Assembly: GCF_003385455.1 (NCBI RefSeq)
Contig: NZ_QNUF01000002.1
Span: 248,001 to 312,000 of the forward strand
DNA from: Chryseobacterium rhizosphaerae
GTDB taxonomy: Bacteria; Bacteroidota; Bacteroidia; Flavobacteriales; Weeksellaceae
Direction of reading: 5' to 3'
DNA length: 64,000 nt
The notes under the pieces are model-generated. The model was not told where the DNA came from, did no database searches, and was given only the letters and a program-made list of their open reading frames with translations. Positions 1-8,498 of this stretch are shown in pieces. The first letter of the stretch is position 1. Every line of letters begins with the position of its first letter. A program made the position numbers and the translations under genes.

Positions 1-837
1 GAAAGTGATCCTAATGATGTAAAAGCAGGAGCACTAAGCCTTGTTACAAGACCCATGGGTGATGACGGAGCAGGAGCTCCTACCTCTATCCAGATCGTTC
101 CAAGACTTGTAGATGCTGCAGGAAATCCGGTATCATTTACAGGAGCAGGGCTAGAGGCAACACTGGAGGTTTTCAGCAACGGAGTGAGACTTTCTACAGC
201 CAAAAACCTGATGCAGGATAATAACTTTAAAGGATTTAATCTTAAATTCTCCTCTATTCCGGCGGCAAAAGTAGTTGATAATAAAATAGACATCACTGTT
301 TCAGTAAAAACAACGGCAAAAACATTCAAGATGTCAAAAATAGGGCTTGATGTAAATGCTGCTGCCCTGAAAGTGCCTGCTGTTCCTAAAACGGATACTA
401 CAGCAGTAACTCAGCAGCCAAGCGCTGTGGTAGATCCAAATAATCCTTCAACTACACCCACCACTACAGAACCAGGTACTGCAACTCCAACAGCACCGGC
501 AGCTCCAAAGCAACCTACCGCGGATCCTAAAAATACAGTAAGCAAGTTTTTGAATAGTGTAAGCTCTCAAAACTTAAAAGCAGCATATGATGCCTCCAAT
601 AACCCAAGCTGGGGAAGCTATGAGTCTTTCTCAAACCCTACTTCAGGTTTTGGATCTGTAAAAAATGTAAGCGTAAAGAACATCACGACAAGCGCTACCA
701 ATCCTAACGGAGCCAGTGTCAATGCAACGTATGACGTAACCGATAAAAACGGTAAAACGACTTCATTAAAAGTAACTTTCGGACTTAAAAATGTAAACGG
801 AGACTGGAAAATTTCCAGCTATAAAATAAACCCATAA
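1..837 (+). CDS. Secreted or envelope protein with Pro/Thr linker and NTF2-like C-terminal domain (5' partial)
   Basis: The reading frame is open from base 1 (it reads ESDPNDVKAG up to an internal Met at 55), so the true start lies before the window. The first ~110 visible residues look like a beta-rich domain. A linker rich in Pro, Thr and Ala (about residues 130-180) joins it to a ~100-residue C-terminal domain starting KNTVSKFLNSVSSQNLKAAY and ending NGDWKISSYKINP. That pattern resembles NTF2-like/DUF4878-type domains of lipoproteins. The Pro/Thr linker suggests export, but the N-terminus is not visible. The stop codon directly abuts the apt start (TAAATG), so the two genes are probably co-transcribed. 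The function is not known. Confidence 0.75.
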   Translation, partial: ESDPNDVKAGALSLVTRPMGDDGAGAPTSIQIVPRLVDAAGNPVSFTGAGLEATLEVFSNGVRLSTAKNLMQDNNFKGFNLKFSSIPAAKVVDNKIDITVSVKTTAKTFKMSKIGLDVNAAALKVPAVPKTDTTAVTQQPSAVVDPNNPSTTPTTTEPGTATPTAPAAPKQPTADPKNTVSKFLNSVSSQNLKAAYDASNNPSWGSYESFSNPTSGFGSVKNVSVKNITTSATNPNGASVNATYDVTDKNGKTTSLKVTFGLKNVNGDWKISSYKINP

Positions 838-1374
838 ATGGCTTCAGCAGAACTGATCAAAAGACTAGAAGAAACAATTGAAAATTTCCCTGACTTTCCA
901 ATACCAGGAATACAGTTTAAGGATATTTCACCCATTTTTTTAGACCCAAAACTATATGAAGATGTAATAGCCGATTTGGTTACCTTCAGCAAAGGAAAAA
1001 TAGACGCTGTATGCGGAATAGAAAGCCGAGGTTACCTTTTTGGAATCGCCATTGCAGTAGCACTGGAAGTACCTTTTATTCTCATCAGAAAAAAAGGAAA
1101 ACTTCCGCCCCCAATTATTTCAGAGAAATATGACCTGGAATATGGTACTGCTGAAATAGAAACCCGTGAAGGGCAAATCAAGAAAGGACAGAGAATACTG
1201 ATACATGACGATTTACTGGCTACCGGAGGGACTACTGAAGCAGCAGCCAAATTGGTGGAAAAGCAAGGAGCAATCGCTTCTCAGTTCAGTTTCCTTATTG
1301 GTTTAAAAGGCCTGGGAGGAAATGAAAAACTTGAAAAGTTCGGTGCCGAGATCTATCATATCTTAGAATACTAA
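838..1374 (+). CDS. apt: Adenine phosphoribosyltransferase
   Basis: This enzyme makes AMP from adenine and PRPP in purine salvage, in the cytoplasm. The 178 residues match the family length. Visible hallmarks are the N-terminal FPIPGIQFKDISPIF segment, the ESRGYLFG loop, the RKKGKLPPP flexible-loop motif and the PRPP-binding motif ILIHDDLLATGGTTEA near residues 121-136. The start ATG follows the upstream stop with no gap, so the start is well fixed and translational coupling is likely. The next gene is 203 bases away behind its own promoter. Confidence 0.96.
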   Translation: MASAELIKRLEETIENFPDFPIPGIQFKDISPIFLDPKLYEDVIADLVTFSKGKIDAVCGIESRGYLFGIAIAVALEVPFILIRKKGKLPPPIISEKYDLEYGTAEIETREGQIKKGQRILIHDDLLATGGTTEAAAKLVEKQGAIASQFSFLIGLKGLGGNEKLEKFGAEIYHILEY

Positions 1375-1397
1375 GGACTTTATAGCATAAATTATCC

Positions 1398-1461
1398 GAC
1401 TCCGCTCTGCAGGACAACATCAACAAAAGGTTGGTTTAAAAAAGTCTTGCAGAGCGGAGTC
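1398..1461. repeat. REP-like inverted repeat downstream of apt
   Basis: Arms at 1398-1415 and 1444-1461 (GACTCCGCTCTGCAGGAC and its reverse complement) pair over 18 positions with a single G-U wobble and a 28-base loop. The GACTCCGCTC core is GC-rich compared with the surrounding AT-rich spacer. Similar short palindromes with a TCGACTCCGCTC core are scattered between genes in many flavobacterial genomes. It could act as an apt terminator or mRNA stabiliser, but no T-run follows it. Confidence 0.6.
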
Positions 1462-1525
1462 GAAGCATTTTTATGATAAACAGATACTATTTCATAACAT
1501 TTGCATAATAATACTGATAAAGTAT

Positions 1526-1556
1526 TTTGTAAATCATTCAGAAACAATTAAATTTG
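1526..1556 (+). promoter_or_regulatory. Bacteroidota-type promoter for the TPR-ribH unit
   Basis: TTTG at 1526-1529 is followed after 19 bases by TAAATTTG at 1549-1556. This fits the flavobacterial consensus TTG-N17-23-TAnnTTTG. The expected transcript start lies about 15 bases before the ATG at 1578. Confidence 0.65.
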
Positions 1557-1577
1557 CAGTTCAATTTTTAAAAACTT

Positions 1578-2285
1578 ATGGCAAAATTGGGAAAGAATGC
1601 TCAGAATGAGCAAGAAGGTAAAGAAACGGTTGAGTTCTTTAAAGACCTTGACAGAGAGGCTTTAAACACTGAGAGATTTCTTGAAAAATATTCAAAACCT
1701 TTAGGGATTGTATTTGGAGTTTTAATCTTAGGAGTTTTAGGATTCTTCGGATACAAGCAATTTGTAGTTGCTCCTAAGAATGTTGAAGCTGTAAAAAGTT
1801 TCCTTGCTGCTCAAAAAAACCTGGTAGAAGGTAAAGATAAAGAAGCTTTAGGTGGAAAATCTGCTGCAAATCCTGGTTTTGTAGGTACATACAATGATTA
1901 TTCCGGGACTAGTGTAGGACAACTTTCTGCTTACAATGCCGGATTATTGAAATTTAAAGAAGGAAAATTCCAGGAATCTTACGACCTTTTAGATAAGTTT
2001 TCATCTGATAACAAAACGTTAATGGCAATGAAATACGGAGCTATGGCGGATGCTAAATCAGGTCTTAACAAAAACGATGAGGCTTTAGCTTTATTGGATA
2101 AGGCAGCAACAGCGTCTAATGATCCTTACACTACTTATTTCTTCACAAGAAAAGCAGGGATCGTAGCATTAGGATTAAAGAAAAATCCGGAAGCTAAAAA
2201 ATACTTCTCAGCAATTGACGAGAAATATCAGGACTATGACAACGGAATGTCTGATTCTTATATTGAAATGACTAAATATTATTAA
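1578..2285 (+). CDS. Membrane-anchored tetratricopeptide-repeat protein
   Basis: The protein has 235 residues. A charged N-terminal tail of ~40 residues is followed by one membrane helix at about residues 42-62 (PLGIVFGVLILGVLGFFGY). The rest is soluble and helical, with TPR-like repeats such as AYNAGLLKFKEGKFQESYDL and AMADAKSGLNKNDEALALLD. This is the layout of YfgM-like periplasmic TPR proteins that bind partners near the translocon. In Bacteroidota a gene of this type commonly precedes ribH, as it does here, with only 2 bases between stop and start. The partner is unknown. Confidence 0.8.
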   Translation: MAKLGKNAQNEQEGKETVEFFKDLDREALNTERFLEKYSKPLGIVFGVLILGVLGFFGYKQFVVAPKNVEAVKSFLAAQKNLVEGKDKEALGGKSAANPGFVGTYNDYSGTSVGQLSAYNAGLLKFKEGKFQESYDLLDKFSSDNKTLMAMKYGAMADAKSGLNKNDEALALLDKAATASNDPYTTYFFTRKAGIVALGLKKNPEAKKYFSAIDEKYQDYDNGMSDSYIEMTKYY

Positions 2286-2287
2286 AA

Positions 2288-2806
2288 ATGGCAACAGTTA
2301 ATCTTTCCGATTACAAGCCACTTCATATAACTAATGCCGAAGATTTTTCTATCGGCATTGTTTTTTCTGAGTGGAATGACTTTGTAACGTACAATCTTCG
2401 TGATGCAGCTTTAGAAATACTTGAAAAAGAAGGGGTAAAACCTGAAAACATCAAACTTTTTCCTGTTCCCGGAGCTTTTGAATTGAACTATGCAAGCATG
2501 CAGCTTTGCAAAGAAAGAAAATATGATGCAGTGATATCCATCGGATGCGTGATCCGTGGGGAAACCCCTCACTTCGACTATGTGTGCTCTGCAGTAGCAC
2601 AGGGAATCAAAGACTGTAACATCATGACGGATACTCCTACAATATTCTGCGTATTGACTGACGACACCAAAGAACAGTCTATTGCCAGAAGTGGTGGTGA
2701 CTTAGGAAACAAAGGCGTTGAAGCAGCAGTAACCGCTTTAAGAATGATTGATTTCAAAAAGAAATTATCAGATAAAAAAGGAAATATCGGATTCGGACAT
2801 TCCTAA
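2288..2806 (+). CDS. ribH: 6,7-dimethyl-8-ribityllumazine synthase
   Basis: This enzyme condenses 5-amino-6-ribitylaminouracil with 3,4-dihydroxy-2-butanone 4-phosphate, the penultimate step of riboflavin synthesis. The 172 residues show FSEWNDFVTYNLRDAALEIL, the substrate-binding PGAFELNYA segment, and IGCVIRGETPHFDYVCSAVA with the conserved catalytic His near residue 99. DLGNKGVEAAVTALRMI follows at the C-terminus. It lies 2 bases after the TPR gene and ends at a clear terminator, so these two genes form one short transcript. Confidence 0.96.
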   Translation: MATVNLSDYKPLHITNAEDFSIGIVFSEWNDFVTYNLRDAALEILEKEGVKPENIKLFPVPGAFELNYASMQLCKERKYDAVISIGCVIRGETPHFDYVCSAVAQGIKDCNIMTDTPTIFCVLTDDTKEQSIARSGGDLGNKGVEAAVTALRMIDFKKKLSDKKGNIGFGHS

Positions 2807-2831
2807 TTTGATTCCCCCTTCACGATATACA

Positions 2832-2856
2832 GGACTATTTTTAATAGTCCTTTTTT
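2832..2856 (+). terminator. Rho-independent terminator of the ribH unit
   Basis: An 8-bp perfect stem (GGACTATT / AATAGTCC) with a 3-base loop is followed by six T residues. Confidence 0.85.
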
Positions 2857-2987
2857 ATTGAATTGATGCAAAAACATATAGAACAGTTGAAAAATAAATA
2901 GGCTGAAAATTTATTTTTTCAATTCATAAATCTTACTCATAAACGCTATATTTTTATTTTTTTCTGTTAAAACTTAGACACAAAAAC

Positions 2988-2995
2988 TATCTTTG
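2988..2995 (+). promoter_or_regulatory. Promoter -7 element for the LTA-synthase-like gene
   Basis: TATCTTTG matches TAnnTTTG, 26 bases before the ATG at 3022. No good TTG is seen at the expected -33 spacing, so the call rests on one element. Confidence 0.45.
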
Positions 2996-3021
2996 TGTAA
3001 ACTACTATAGACAGTATCTCT

Positions 3022-5100
3022 ATGTTTTTAAAAAAAATAAAACCGTTCCTATATTTAGGAGTTTTCTATCTTATTATTTCGTTAATAATAAGAACAGTAT
3101 TCTTTTTTCACCCTATTACCACAGCTAGTTTTGGGTTTTTTGAAATAATAAAAGTCTTGTTAGTTGGTCTTTTGAATGATTTCTTTGTCTTCATACTGGC
3201 CAGTGCATTACTGGCGCTCTACTTTTTATTTCTCTCCAATTCAAAATATAAAAAGCCCTACGGCTATATTATTTTTGGGATATTAGTCTTGTTTTTCCTT
3301 TATATATGGCTCATTCCGAACAATATTTTCAAGCAGTACGGAGGTTCTGTAACAGAAGTTGCGCTAGCGTTTGTAGGAATAAAGACTTTTTTCTTTGGGC
3401 TCATGCTCTTCCTTCCCACTCAAAGGATTAAGATTCGTAACACATTATACTTTATTACCCTTTTATTATATGTACTTTCCATCATCTTTAATGGAGTAAG
3501 TGAATACTTCTTCTATAATGAATTCGGAGTACGTTATAACTTCATAGCAGTAGATTATCTGATTTACACCAATGAAGTGATTGGGAATATTATGGAAAGC
3601 TACCCTGTAGTTCCATTATTTTCAGCAATACTTATAGTAACCTTATCTATTACCTGGTTCATTTATAAAAAAACAAAAAATGAGCTTCTGGAACTTCCCA
3701 ATTTCAAAGAAAAAATGATTTTGCTGGGCTCCTATGCTGTTCTTTGTGGAATTAGCTTATTAGTGATCCCATCATTAATGCAGATAAAGTCTGACAATGT
3801 TTTTGCGGATGAAATTGAAGCGAATGGAATTCCTAAGTTCTATTGGGCCTTTACCCATAATGAGCTCGATTATTTCCAGTTTTATTCACAGATCAATCAA
3901 CAGCAGGCAGAAAAGAATTTCTTAAGCCAGTATTCGCCGCCTGTACTGGCAAGGAATATTGTGGCTGAACAGCCCGAGCTAAAGAAAAATGTAGTCCTGA
4001 TTTCCATAGAAAGTCTTTCTGCAGATTTTATGGAGCATTATGGAAATACTCAAAAAATCACCCCGTTCTTAGACAGTCTGGCAGAGAAGTCATTGATGTT
4101 CACGAATCTCTATGCTACAGGAAACAGAACCGTACGCGGTCTGGAAGCTTTAACTCTTTGTATTCCTCCTACAGCAGGAGAAAGTATTATTAAAAGAGAT
4201 GATAACAAAAACAAATTTACAACAGGAAATGTTTTCAAGTCTAAGGGCTATGATGTTAAGTTTCTCTATGGAGGATACAGCTATTTTGATAATATGCAGG
4301 ACTTCTTCGGAGGAAACGGGTATGGTATTGTAGACCGAAATAATTTTAAACCTGAAGAAATCAGTTTTGCCAATGTTTGGGGTGTTGCTGATGAAGATAT
4401 GGCTAAAAAAGCAATCCAGGTGATGAATGCCGAAGCAAAATCAGGAAAACCGTTTTTTAATCATTGGATGACCGTTTCCAATCACAGACCCTTCACTTAC
4501 CCTGATGGAAGAATTGATATTCCGGGGACATCAAAATCCCGTGAAGGTGGTGTAAAATATACAGATTATTCCCTTAAACTGTTCTTTGATATGGCTAAAA
4601 AGCAGGATTGGTACAAAAATACAGTCTTTGTTATCATTGCTGACCATTGTGCTTCCAGTGCAGGGAAAACAGAACTCCCAATGGATAAATACAGAATTCC
4701 TGCAATGGTCTTCTCGGAAGGATTTATCGAGCCTCAAAAGTTTAATTCACTGATGTCTCAGATCGATATAATGCCTACTGTTTTAGGACTTCTGAATTTC
4801 AGTTATCAGTCTAAGTTTCTGGGTCAGGATGTTTTCAAAAAAGAATTCCAGCCTAAAGCGTATGTTGCCACCTATCAGGATCTGGGCTTTATAAAAGACG
4901 GACATCTAACGGTAATTTCTCCGGTGAAAAAGGCAAAACAATATTCTTTAGAACTGGAAAAAAGTGATCTTGCACCGGAATTTAAGCTGTATTATAACGA
5001 AAAACTATTGAAGAATACCGATCAGAAACTGATAGATGAAACGATTTCAGCCTATCAGTCTACCTCCTATTGGCTAAAAACAAAACAGCTGAACAGATAA
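3022..5100 (+). CDS. LTA synthase family protein (sulfatase-fold phosphoglycerol transferase-like)
   Basis: The protein has 692 residues: an N-terminal membrane domain of about six or seven helices (roughly residues 7-250), then an extracytoplasmic alkaline-phosphatase/sulfatase fold. Catalytic landmarks are visible. The metal ligand Glu330 lies in VLISIES, the nucleophile Thr370 in TGNRTVRGLEAL, and Asp541-His542 in VIIADHC. This matches LtaS/OpgB-type enzymes that move phosphoglycerol or phosphoethanolamine onto an envelope polymer. Bacteroidota lack lipoteichoic acid, so the acceptor here is probably a glycan or lipid head group; that part is inference. The gene stands alone behind its own promoter element. 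Confidence 0.85.
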   Translation: MFLKKIKPFLYLGVFYLIISLIIRTVFFFHPITTASFGFFEIIKVLLVGLLNDFFVFILASALLALYFLFLSNSKYKKPYGYIIFGILVLFFLYIWLIPNNIFKQYGGSVTEVALAFVGIKTFFFGLMLFLPTQRIKIRNTLYFITLLLYVLSIIFNGVSEYFFYNEFGVRYNFIAVDYLIYTNEVIGNIMESYPVVPLFSAILIVTLSITWFIYKKTKNELLELPNFKEKMILLGSYAVLCGISLLVIPSLMQIKSDNVFADEIEANGIPKFYWAFTHNELDYFQFYSQINQQQAEKNFLSQYSPPVLARNIVAEQPELKKNVVLISIESLSADFMEHYGNTQKITPFLDSLAEKSLMFTNLYATGNRTVRGLEALTLCIPPTAGESIIKRDDNKNKFTTGNVFKSKGYDVKFLYGGYSYFDNMQDFFGGNGYGIVDRNNFKPEEISFANVWGVADEDMAKKAIQVMNAEAKSGKPFFNHWMTVSNHRPFTYPDGRIDIPGTSKSREGGVKYTDYSLKLFFDMAKKQDWYKNTVFVIIADHCASSAGKTELPMDKYRIPAMVFSEGFIEPQKFNSLMSQIDIMPTVLGLLNFSYQSKFLGQDVFKKEFQPKAYVATYQDLGFIKDGHLTVISPVKKAKQYSLELEKSDLAPEFKLYYNEKLLKNTDQKLIDETISAYQSTSYWLKTKQLNR

Positions 5101-5178
5101 AAACTTGATATATTTTTAAAATATTGATTGATATAGTTTTAACTTAAATTAATTAAATTTACCCATAAAATTATTAGT

Positions 5179-6042
5179 ATGAAATGGACAGACGACAGAG
5201 GCGGAAACGTTGATGACCGCCGTGGTTCCGGAGGCGGAGGAGGTGGTATGATCGTAGGCGGCGGACTCGGAACTTTAATTATAGCAGCAATTGTGTTCTT
5301 TTTAGGAGGAGACCCTTCCGGTATATTGAATTCCGGCAGCGTACAGTCTTCAGGAAATTCCGGTGAAAAAAGAGAACTTACGGCCAATGAAAAACAGATC
5401 GGTGAAATGGTCGATATGATGGCCAAATGGAATATTTTAACCTGGGATCAGATCTTTAAAGAAAATGGGATGACCTATTCTGCACCAGAAGTAGTCCTTT
5501 TTGAAAATACGACAAGATCTGCATGTGGTGTGGCAGAATCTGCAATGGGACCTTTCTATTGCCCGGCTGATCAGAAAGTATATATGGACATGAGTTTCTT
5601 CAATGAACTTCAACAGAGATTTGGAGCAAAGGTTACCGAATTTACAGTGGCTTATGTTCTTGCTCATGAAGTAGGACATCATGTACAAACTCTTTTGGGT
5701 ACAACACAAAAAGTAGATGCCCTCAGAAGAAGCGGAAGATATTCAGAAGCAGAGATGAACAGAGTCTCTGTGGCTACAGAGTTACAAGCCGATTTTTATG
5801 CCGGAGTCTGGGCCAAGAAAACAGATGACTCCAAACATATTCTGGAACCTGGAGATATACAGTCTGCTATAGATGCAGCACAGGCTGTGGGAGATGACAA
5901 TATCCAAAAAAGAGCTCAGGGGTATGTTAATCAGGAAAGTTTTACCCACGGATCATCAGCACAACGTAAAGAATGGTTTATGAAGGGGTATAATAGTGGT
6001 GATATCAGACAAGGAGACACTTTCAACCAGCTTTTAAAATAA
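5179..6042 (+). CDS. Neutral zinc metallopeptidase (YpfJ/KPN_02809 family)
   Basis: The protein has 287 residues. It opens MKWTDDRGGNVDDRRG with a glycine run, typical of this family, then one membrane helix at about residues 24-44. The zinc-binding motif HEVGH is at residues 163-167 (VAYVLAHEVGHHVQ), followed by the conserved ELQADFYAGVWA segment that supplies the third ligand. The C-terminus SAQRKEWFMKGYNSG is also typical. It is probably an inner-membrane-anchored protease facing the periplasm. Its substrates are not known. It shares a bidirectional terminator with the GLPGLI pair downstream. Confidence 0.9.
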   Translation: MKWTDDRGGNVDDRRGSGGGGGGMIVGGGLGTLIIAAIVFFLGGDPSGILNSGSVQSSGNSGEKRELTANEKQIGEMVDMMAKWNILTWDQIFKENGMTYSAPEVVLFENTTRSACGVAESAMGPFYCPADQKVYMDMSFFNELQQRFGAKVTEFTVAYVLAHEVGHHVQTLLGTTQKVDALRRSGRYSEAEMNRVSVATELQADFYAGVWAKKTDDSKHILEPGDIQSAIDAAQAVGDDNIQKRAQGYVNQESFTHGSSAQRKEWFMKGYNSGDIRQGDTFNQLLK

Positions 6043-6064
6043 ACTGACAGAATAAAAATAAAAA

Positions 6065-6097
6065 AATCCCTGAAGAAAATTTCTTCAGGGATTTTTA
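6065..6097. terminator. Bidirectional terminator between zinc protease and GLPGLI genes
   Basis: A 13-bp perfect stem (AATCCCTGAAGAA / TTCTTCAGGGATT, 6065-6077 and 6081-6093) has a 3-base loop. A-rich DNA on the left and T-rich DNA on the right let it serve both convergent genes. Confidence 0.85.
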
Positions 6098-6098
6098 T

Positions 6099-6956
6099 TT
6101 ATTGTAATTCAATGGGATTACTATTTTTCTTAGCTTCTTCTTTTACCCTCTCTTCCATTCTTTTTTTCATATCAGCAGGATTTTGGTTTCCACCTCCGCC
6201 CGGGCCTCTTCCTCCTCCAACTCTCATCGTAGTGGCGAATCCACCTTGTCCTCCGCTTTGACTCATAAAGGCCGCAGGATCAGATTTGAACTTCTGCTGC
6301 TGCTTTATAAAATCAGTTCTTTTCACTTTTATCGGAGTTCCAAACTGGTTCAGGACAGGAAATTCAGCAATTTTAAAATTTTTCATCAAATCGAAAGAAT
6401 AATCTCCTTTATCATCTTCTACTTTTACAATCAGTCCCGGAAGCCCGCCGAACTTATAGGGGCCATCCTGATATGGAAGATCCGTAGTAAACCAGGCAGT
6501 CCATTTTCTTCCGGCAAAATCAGTTTCAGCTTTTTGAACTTTATACTCCCCAATTTTTGTAGTTTCTGAGGAAATTTTCCAGTTCAGAGGTCTGTCTTCT
6601 TCATAAGAATAGCTATCCCTTCCTATTCTGTCTTTCAGGTAAGTCTTCTGATTCGTTTTATCTTTTTCTACAGAATAGCTGATATTCGTTCTCAAATTTT
6701 CCATCTGATCCCTACTCACACTTCCTCTTCCGCCACCTCCCTGAAATGCTTTTTGCATAATAGAGTCCCTTTTGATTCTGTTTTCAGAGTAAAAGACTGA
6801 TTTTTCAGGAGAAATATCCAAATAGGCGTTTTCAGTTTTAATATCCGCTTTATTTTCTGCATCAGGTTTCATAGTTACCTGATACACAAATCTGTTGGTT
6901 TGTGCAGAGACATGCTGTATAAAGAATGCCAAAGCAATAATACCTAATTTTTTCAT
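6099..6956 (-). CDS. GLPGLI family secreted protein
   Basis: The protein has 285 residues with a signal peptide (MKKLGIIALAFFIQHVSAQ). The family signature GLPGLI is at 171-176 in the usual context GPYKFGGLPGLIVKVEDD, preceded by the conserved FAGRKWTAWFTTDLP. The GLPGLI family is Bacteroidota-specific and of unknown function. The C-terminal part is Gly-rich (GGGRGPGGGG), then highly charged, and ends SNPIELQ. That NPIEL tail is shared with its upstream paralogue. It is the second gene of a tandem pair, 10 bases after the first, so they are co-transcribed. Confidence 0.9.
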   Translation of the reverse strand: MKKLGIIALAFFIQHVSAQTNRFVYQVTMKPDAENKADIKTENAYLDISPEKSVFYSENRIKRDSIMQKAFQGGGGRGSVSRDQMENLRTNISYSVEKDKTNQKTYLKDRIGRDSYSYEEDRPLNWKISSETTKIGEYKVQKAETDFAGRKWTAWFTTDLPYQDGPYKFGGLPGLIVKVEDDKGDYSFDLMKNFKIAEFPVLNQFGTPIKVKRTDFIKQQQKFKSDPAAFMSQSGGQGGFATTMRVGGGRGPGGGGNQNPADMKKRMEERVKEEAKKNSNPIELQ

Positions 6957-6966
6957 TTATATTTTT

Positions 6967-7896
6967 TTATTTTAATTCAATAGGATTTTGGATTGAGCCA
7001 CTTCCAAAAGAAAAATGTTCTGCTCCTTGATTTTGCTGTACAGGAGAATCCTGATGATTTCCACCCATACCTCCACGCATTCCTCCGCCCGGGTGGCCAC
7101 CGCCTCTCATTCCTCCTCCGTGTCTTCCTTCTCTATTAAAACCCATATTCTCGCCGCCATTATTTCCAGCCATAGATTTTCTGTTTTTATTAGACTCTAG
7201 TTCCAAAGCTGCTTTATCTCCGTGGAAATTAGTTCTTGTACTTTGTTTTGCATCAGCATGTATAGGCTCCTCAAAAGCATCCTTAATCTGGATTTTCTTA
7301 ACAAGATCGAACTTAAAATCTCCTTTATCATCTTCCAGTTTCACAATCAACCCCGGTAATCCCGAGAATTTGTACGGACCATCAGAAATAGCAATATCTT
7401 TCGTAAACCAGGCAGTCCAACTCCTTCCTCCAAAATTGACAACAGCTTTTTGAGCAGGATATCCATTCTGTTTTTCTACAGTTTGGGTTATTTCCCATTT
7501 CAAAGGTCTGTCTTCCTGATAATAAATTTGTTTACCGGCAGCTTTCTCATAATAATATACTTTTTGCTCCGGAATATTCTTTGAAACAAAATATTCAAAA
7601 AAAGTAGGTTCAATATGTCTCTTCCCTTCCTGTTTTGGAAAATCTTTATCTCCTTTTCTATTATTTTCTTTTATTTCCGATCTAAAAGAATTTAAAAGAG
7701 AATCTTTTTTCAATTTATTTTCACTGACAAATAAAGAACGGTTTCCTTTAATATCTAAAAAAGTTTTTTCAATTTTCATGCTCACCAGATTAATTGAATC
7801 CGGGTTCACAGAAGTTTCATAGATATACCTTGTAGTCTGTCCATAAGACGCTACCATTAAAAACAATACAAAAAAAATTAATACTTTTTGTTTCAT
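6967..7896 (-). CDS. GLPGLI family secreted protein with His/Gly/Met-rich tail
   Basis: The protein has 309 residues with a signal peptide ending near SYGQ (residue 20). FGGRSWTAWFTKDI is followed by GLPGLI at 179-184. Residues ~242-282 are a low-complexity stretch of Gly, Met, His and Arg (for example HGGGMRGGGHPGGGMRGGMG). The last residues NPIELK repeat the tail of the next gene's product. It is a paralogue of the downstream gene (10-base gap). The His/Met-rich stretch could bind metal ions such as copper; that is inference from composition only. The function of the family is unknown. Confidence 0.9.
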   Translation of the reverse strand: MKQKVLIFFVLFLMVASYGQTTRYIYETSVNPDSINLVSMKIEKTFLDIKGNRSLFVSENKLKKDSLLNSFRSEIKENNRKGDKDFPKQEGKRHIEPTFFEYFVSKNIPEQKVYYYEKAAGKQIYYQEDRPLKWEITQTVEKQNGYPAQKAVVNFGGRSWTAWFTKDIAISDGPYKFSGLPGLIVKLEDDKGDFKFDLVKKIQIKDAFEEPIHADAKQSTRTNFHGDKAALELESNKNRKSMAGNNGGENMGFNREGRHGGGMRGGGHPGGGMRGGMGGNHQDSPVQQNQGAEHFSFGSGSIQNPIELK

Positions 7897-8040
7897 TGTT
7901 CATTTTATTTATAGATGAAAAATAGAATTCAAGGTTAAAAGTATTCAGGTCTTTGAGAGAAAATTTATACATCTTTAACACTAATCCCAGGAATTAAAAT
8001 GTCGTATTAAGATCAGAATCATTAAAATAGATATCTTCGA

Positions 8041-8072
8041 TTTGAGATTGCGGAAATTAGTTCGTATTTTTG
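8041..8072 (+). promoter_or_regulatory. Promoter of the suf operon
   Basis: TTTG at 8041-8044, then 20 bases, then TATTTTTG at 8065-8072. Both elements match the Bacteroidota consensus TTG-N-TAnnTTTG. The first gene starts at 8101. Confidence 0.65.
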
Positions 8073-8100
8073 CCTAATTAAATCATTCTAAATAAATACA

Positions 8101-8430
8101 ATGATAAAAGTATCAGATTACGCAAAGGAAAAAGCCATTCAGCTGATGACAGAAGGTGGTTTTAACCCTGCTGAAGATTATATAAGAGTTGGTGTTAAAA
8201 GCGGCGGATGCTCTGGTTTAGAGTATGTTTTAAAGTTTGACAACCAAAAAACAGACACAGATCAGATTTTTGAAGATAATGACATTAAAATTGTTATTGA
8301 TAAAAAATCTATCTTATACTTAGCAGGAACAACTCTTGAGTACTCAGGAGGATTGAACGGAAAAGGGTTTGTATTTAACAACCCGAATGCATCCAGAACA
8401 TGTGGATGTGGAGAATCATTTAGTCTTTAG
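8101..8430 (+). CDS. A-type iron-sulfur carrier (HesB/IscA/SufA family)
   Basis: The 109 residues carry the three family cysteines: Cys37 in SGGCSGLEY and Cys101/Cys103 in RTCGCGESF. These proteins hold and pass on Fe-S clusters made on the SufBCD scaffold. Its position as first gene of the suf operon, 68 bases before sufB, supports a SufA-like role. IscA and ErpA share the same motifs and cannot be separated by sequence alone. The promoter lies at 8041-8072. Confidence 0.92.
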   Translation: MIKVSDYAKEKAIQLMTEGGFNPAEDYIRVGVKSGGCSGLEYVLKFDNQKTDTDQIFEDNDIKIVIDKKSILYLAGTTLEYSGGLNGKGFVFNNPNASRTCGCGESFSL

Positions 8431-8468
8431 AGAAAAGACATTAGATACTAGAAATCAGAAATCAACCT

Positions 8469-8487
8469 GAAATCTAAAATCTGAAAT
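8469..8487 (+). repeat. AAATCTn heptamer repeat in the sufA-sufB spacer
   Basis: The spacer reads GAAATCTAAAATCTGAAAT here, two and a half copies of the heptamer AAATCTn. The same heptamer in the same phase makes up the right arm of the inverted repeat around the four-helix-bundle gene at 11575-11605. It may be a solo arm left by a lost element; this is inference. Confidence 0.4.
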
Positions 8488-8498
8488 AAAAAAAAATA

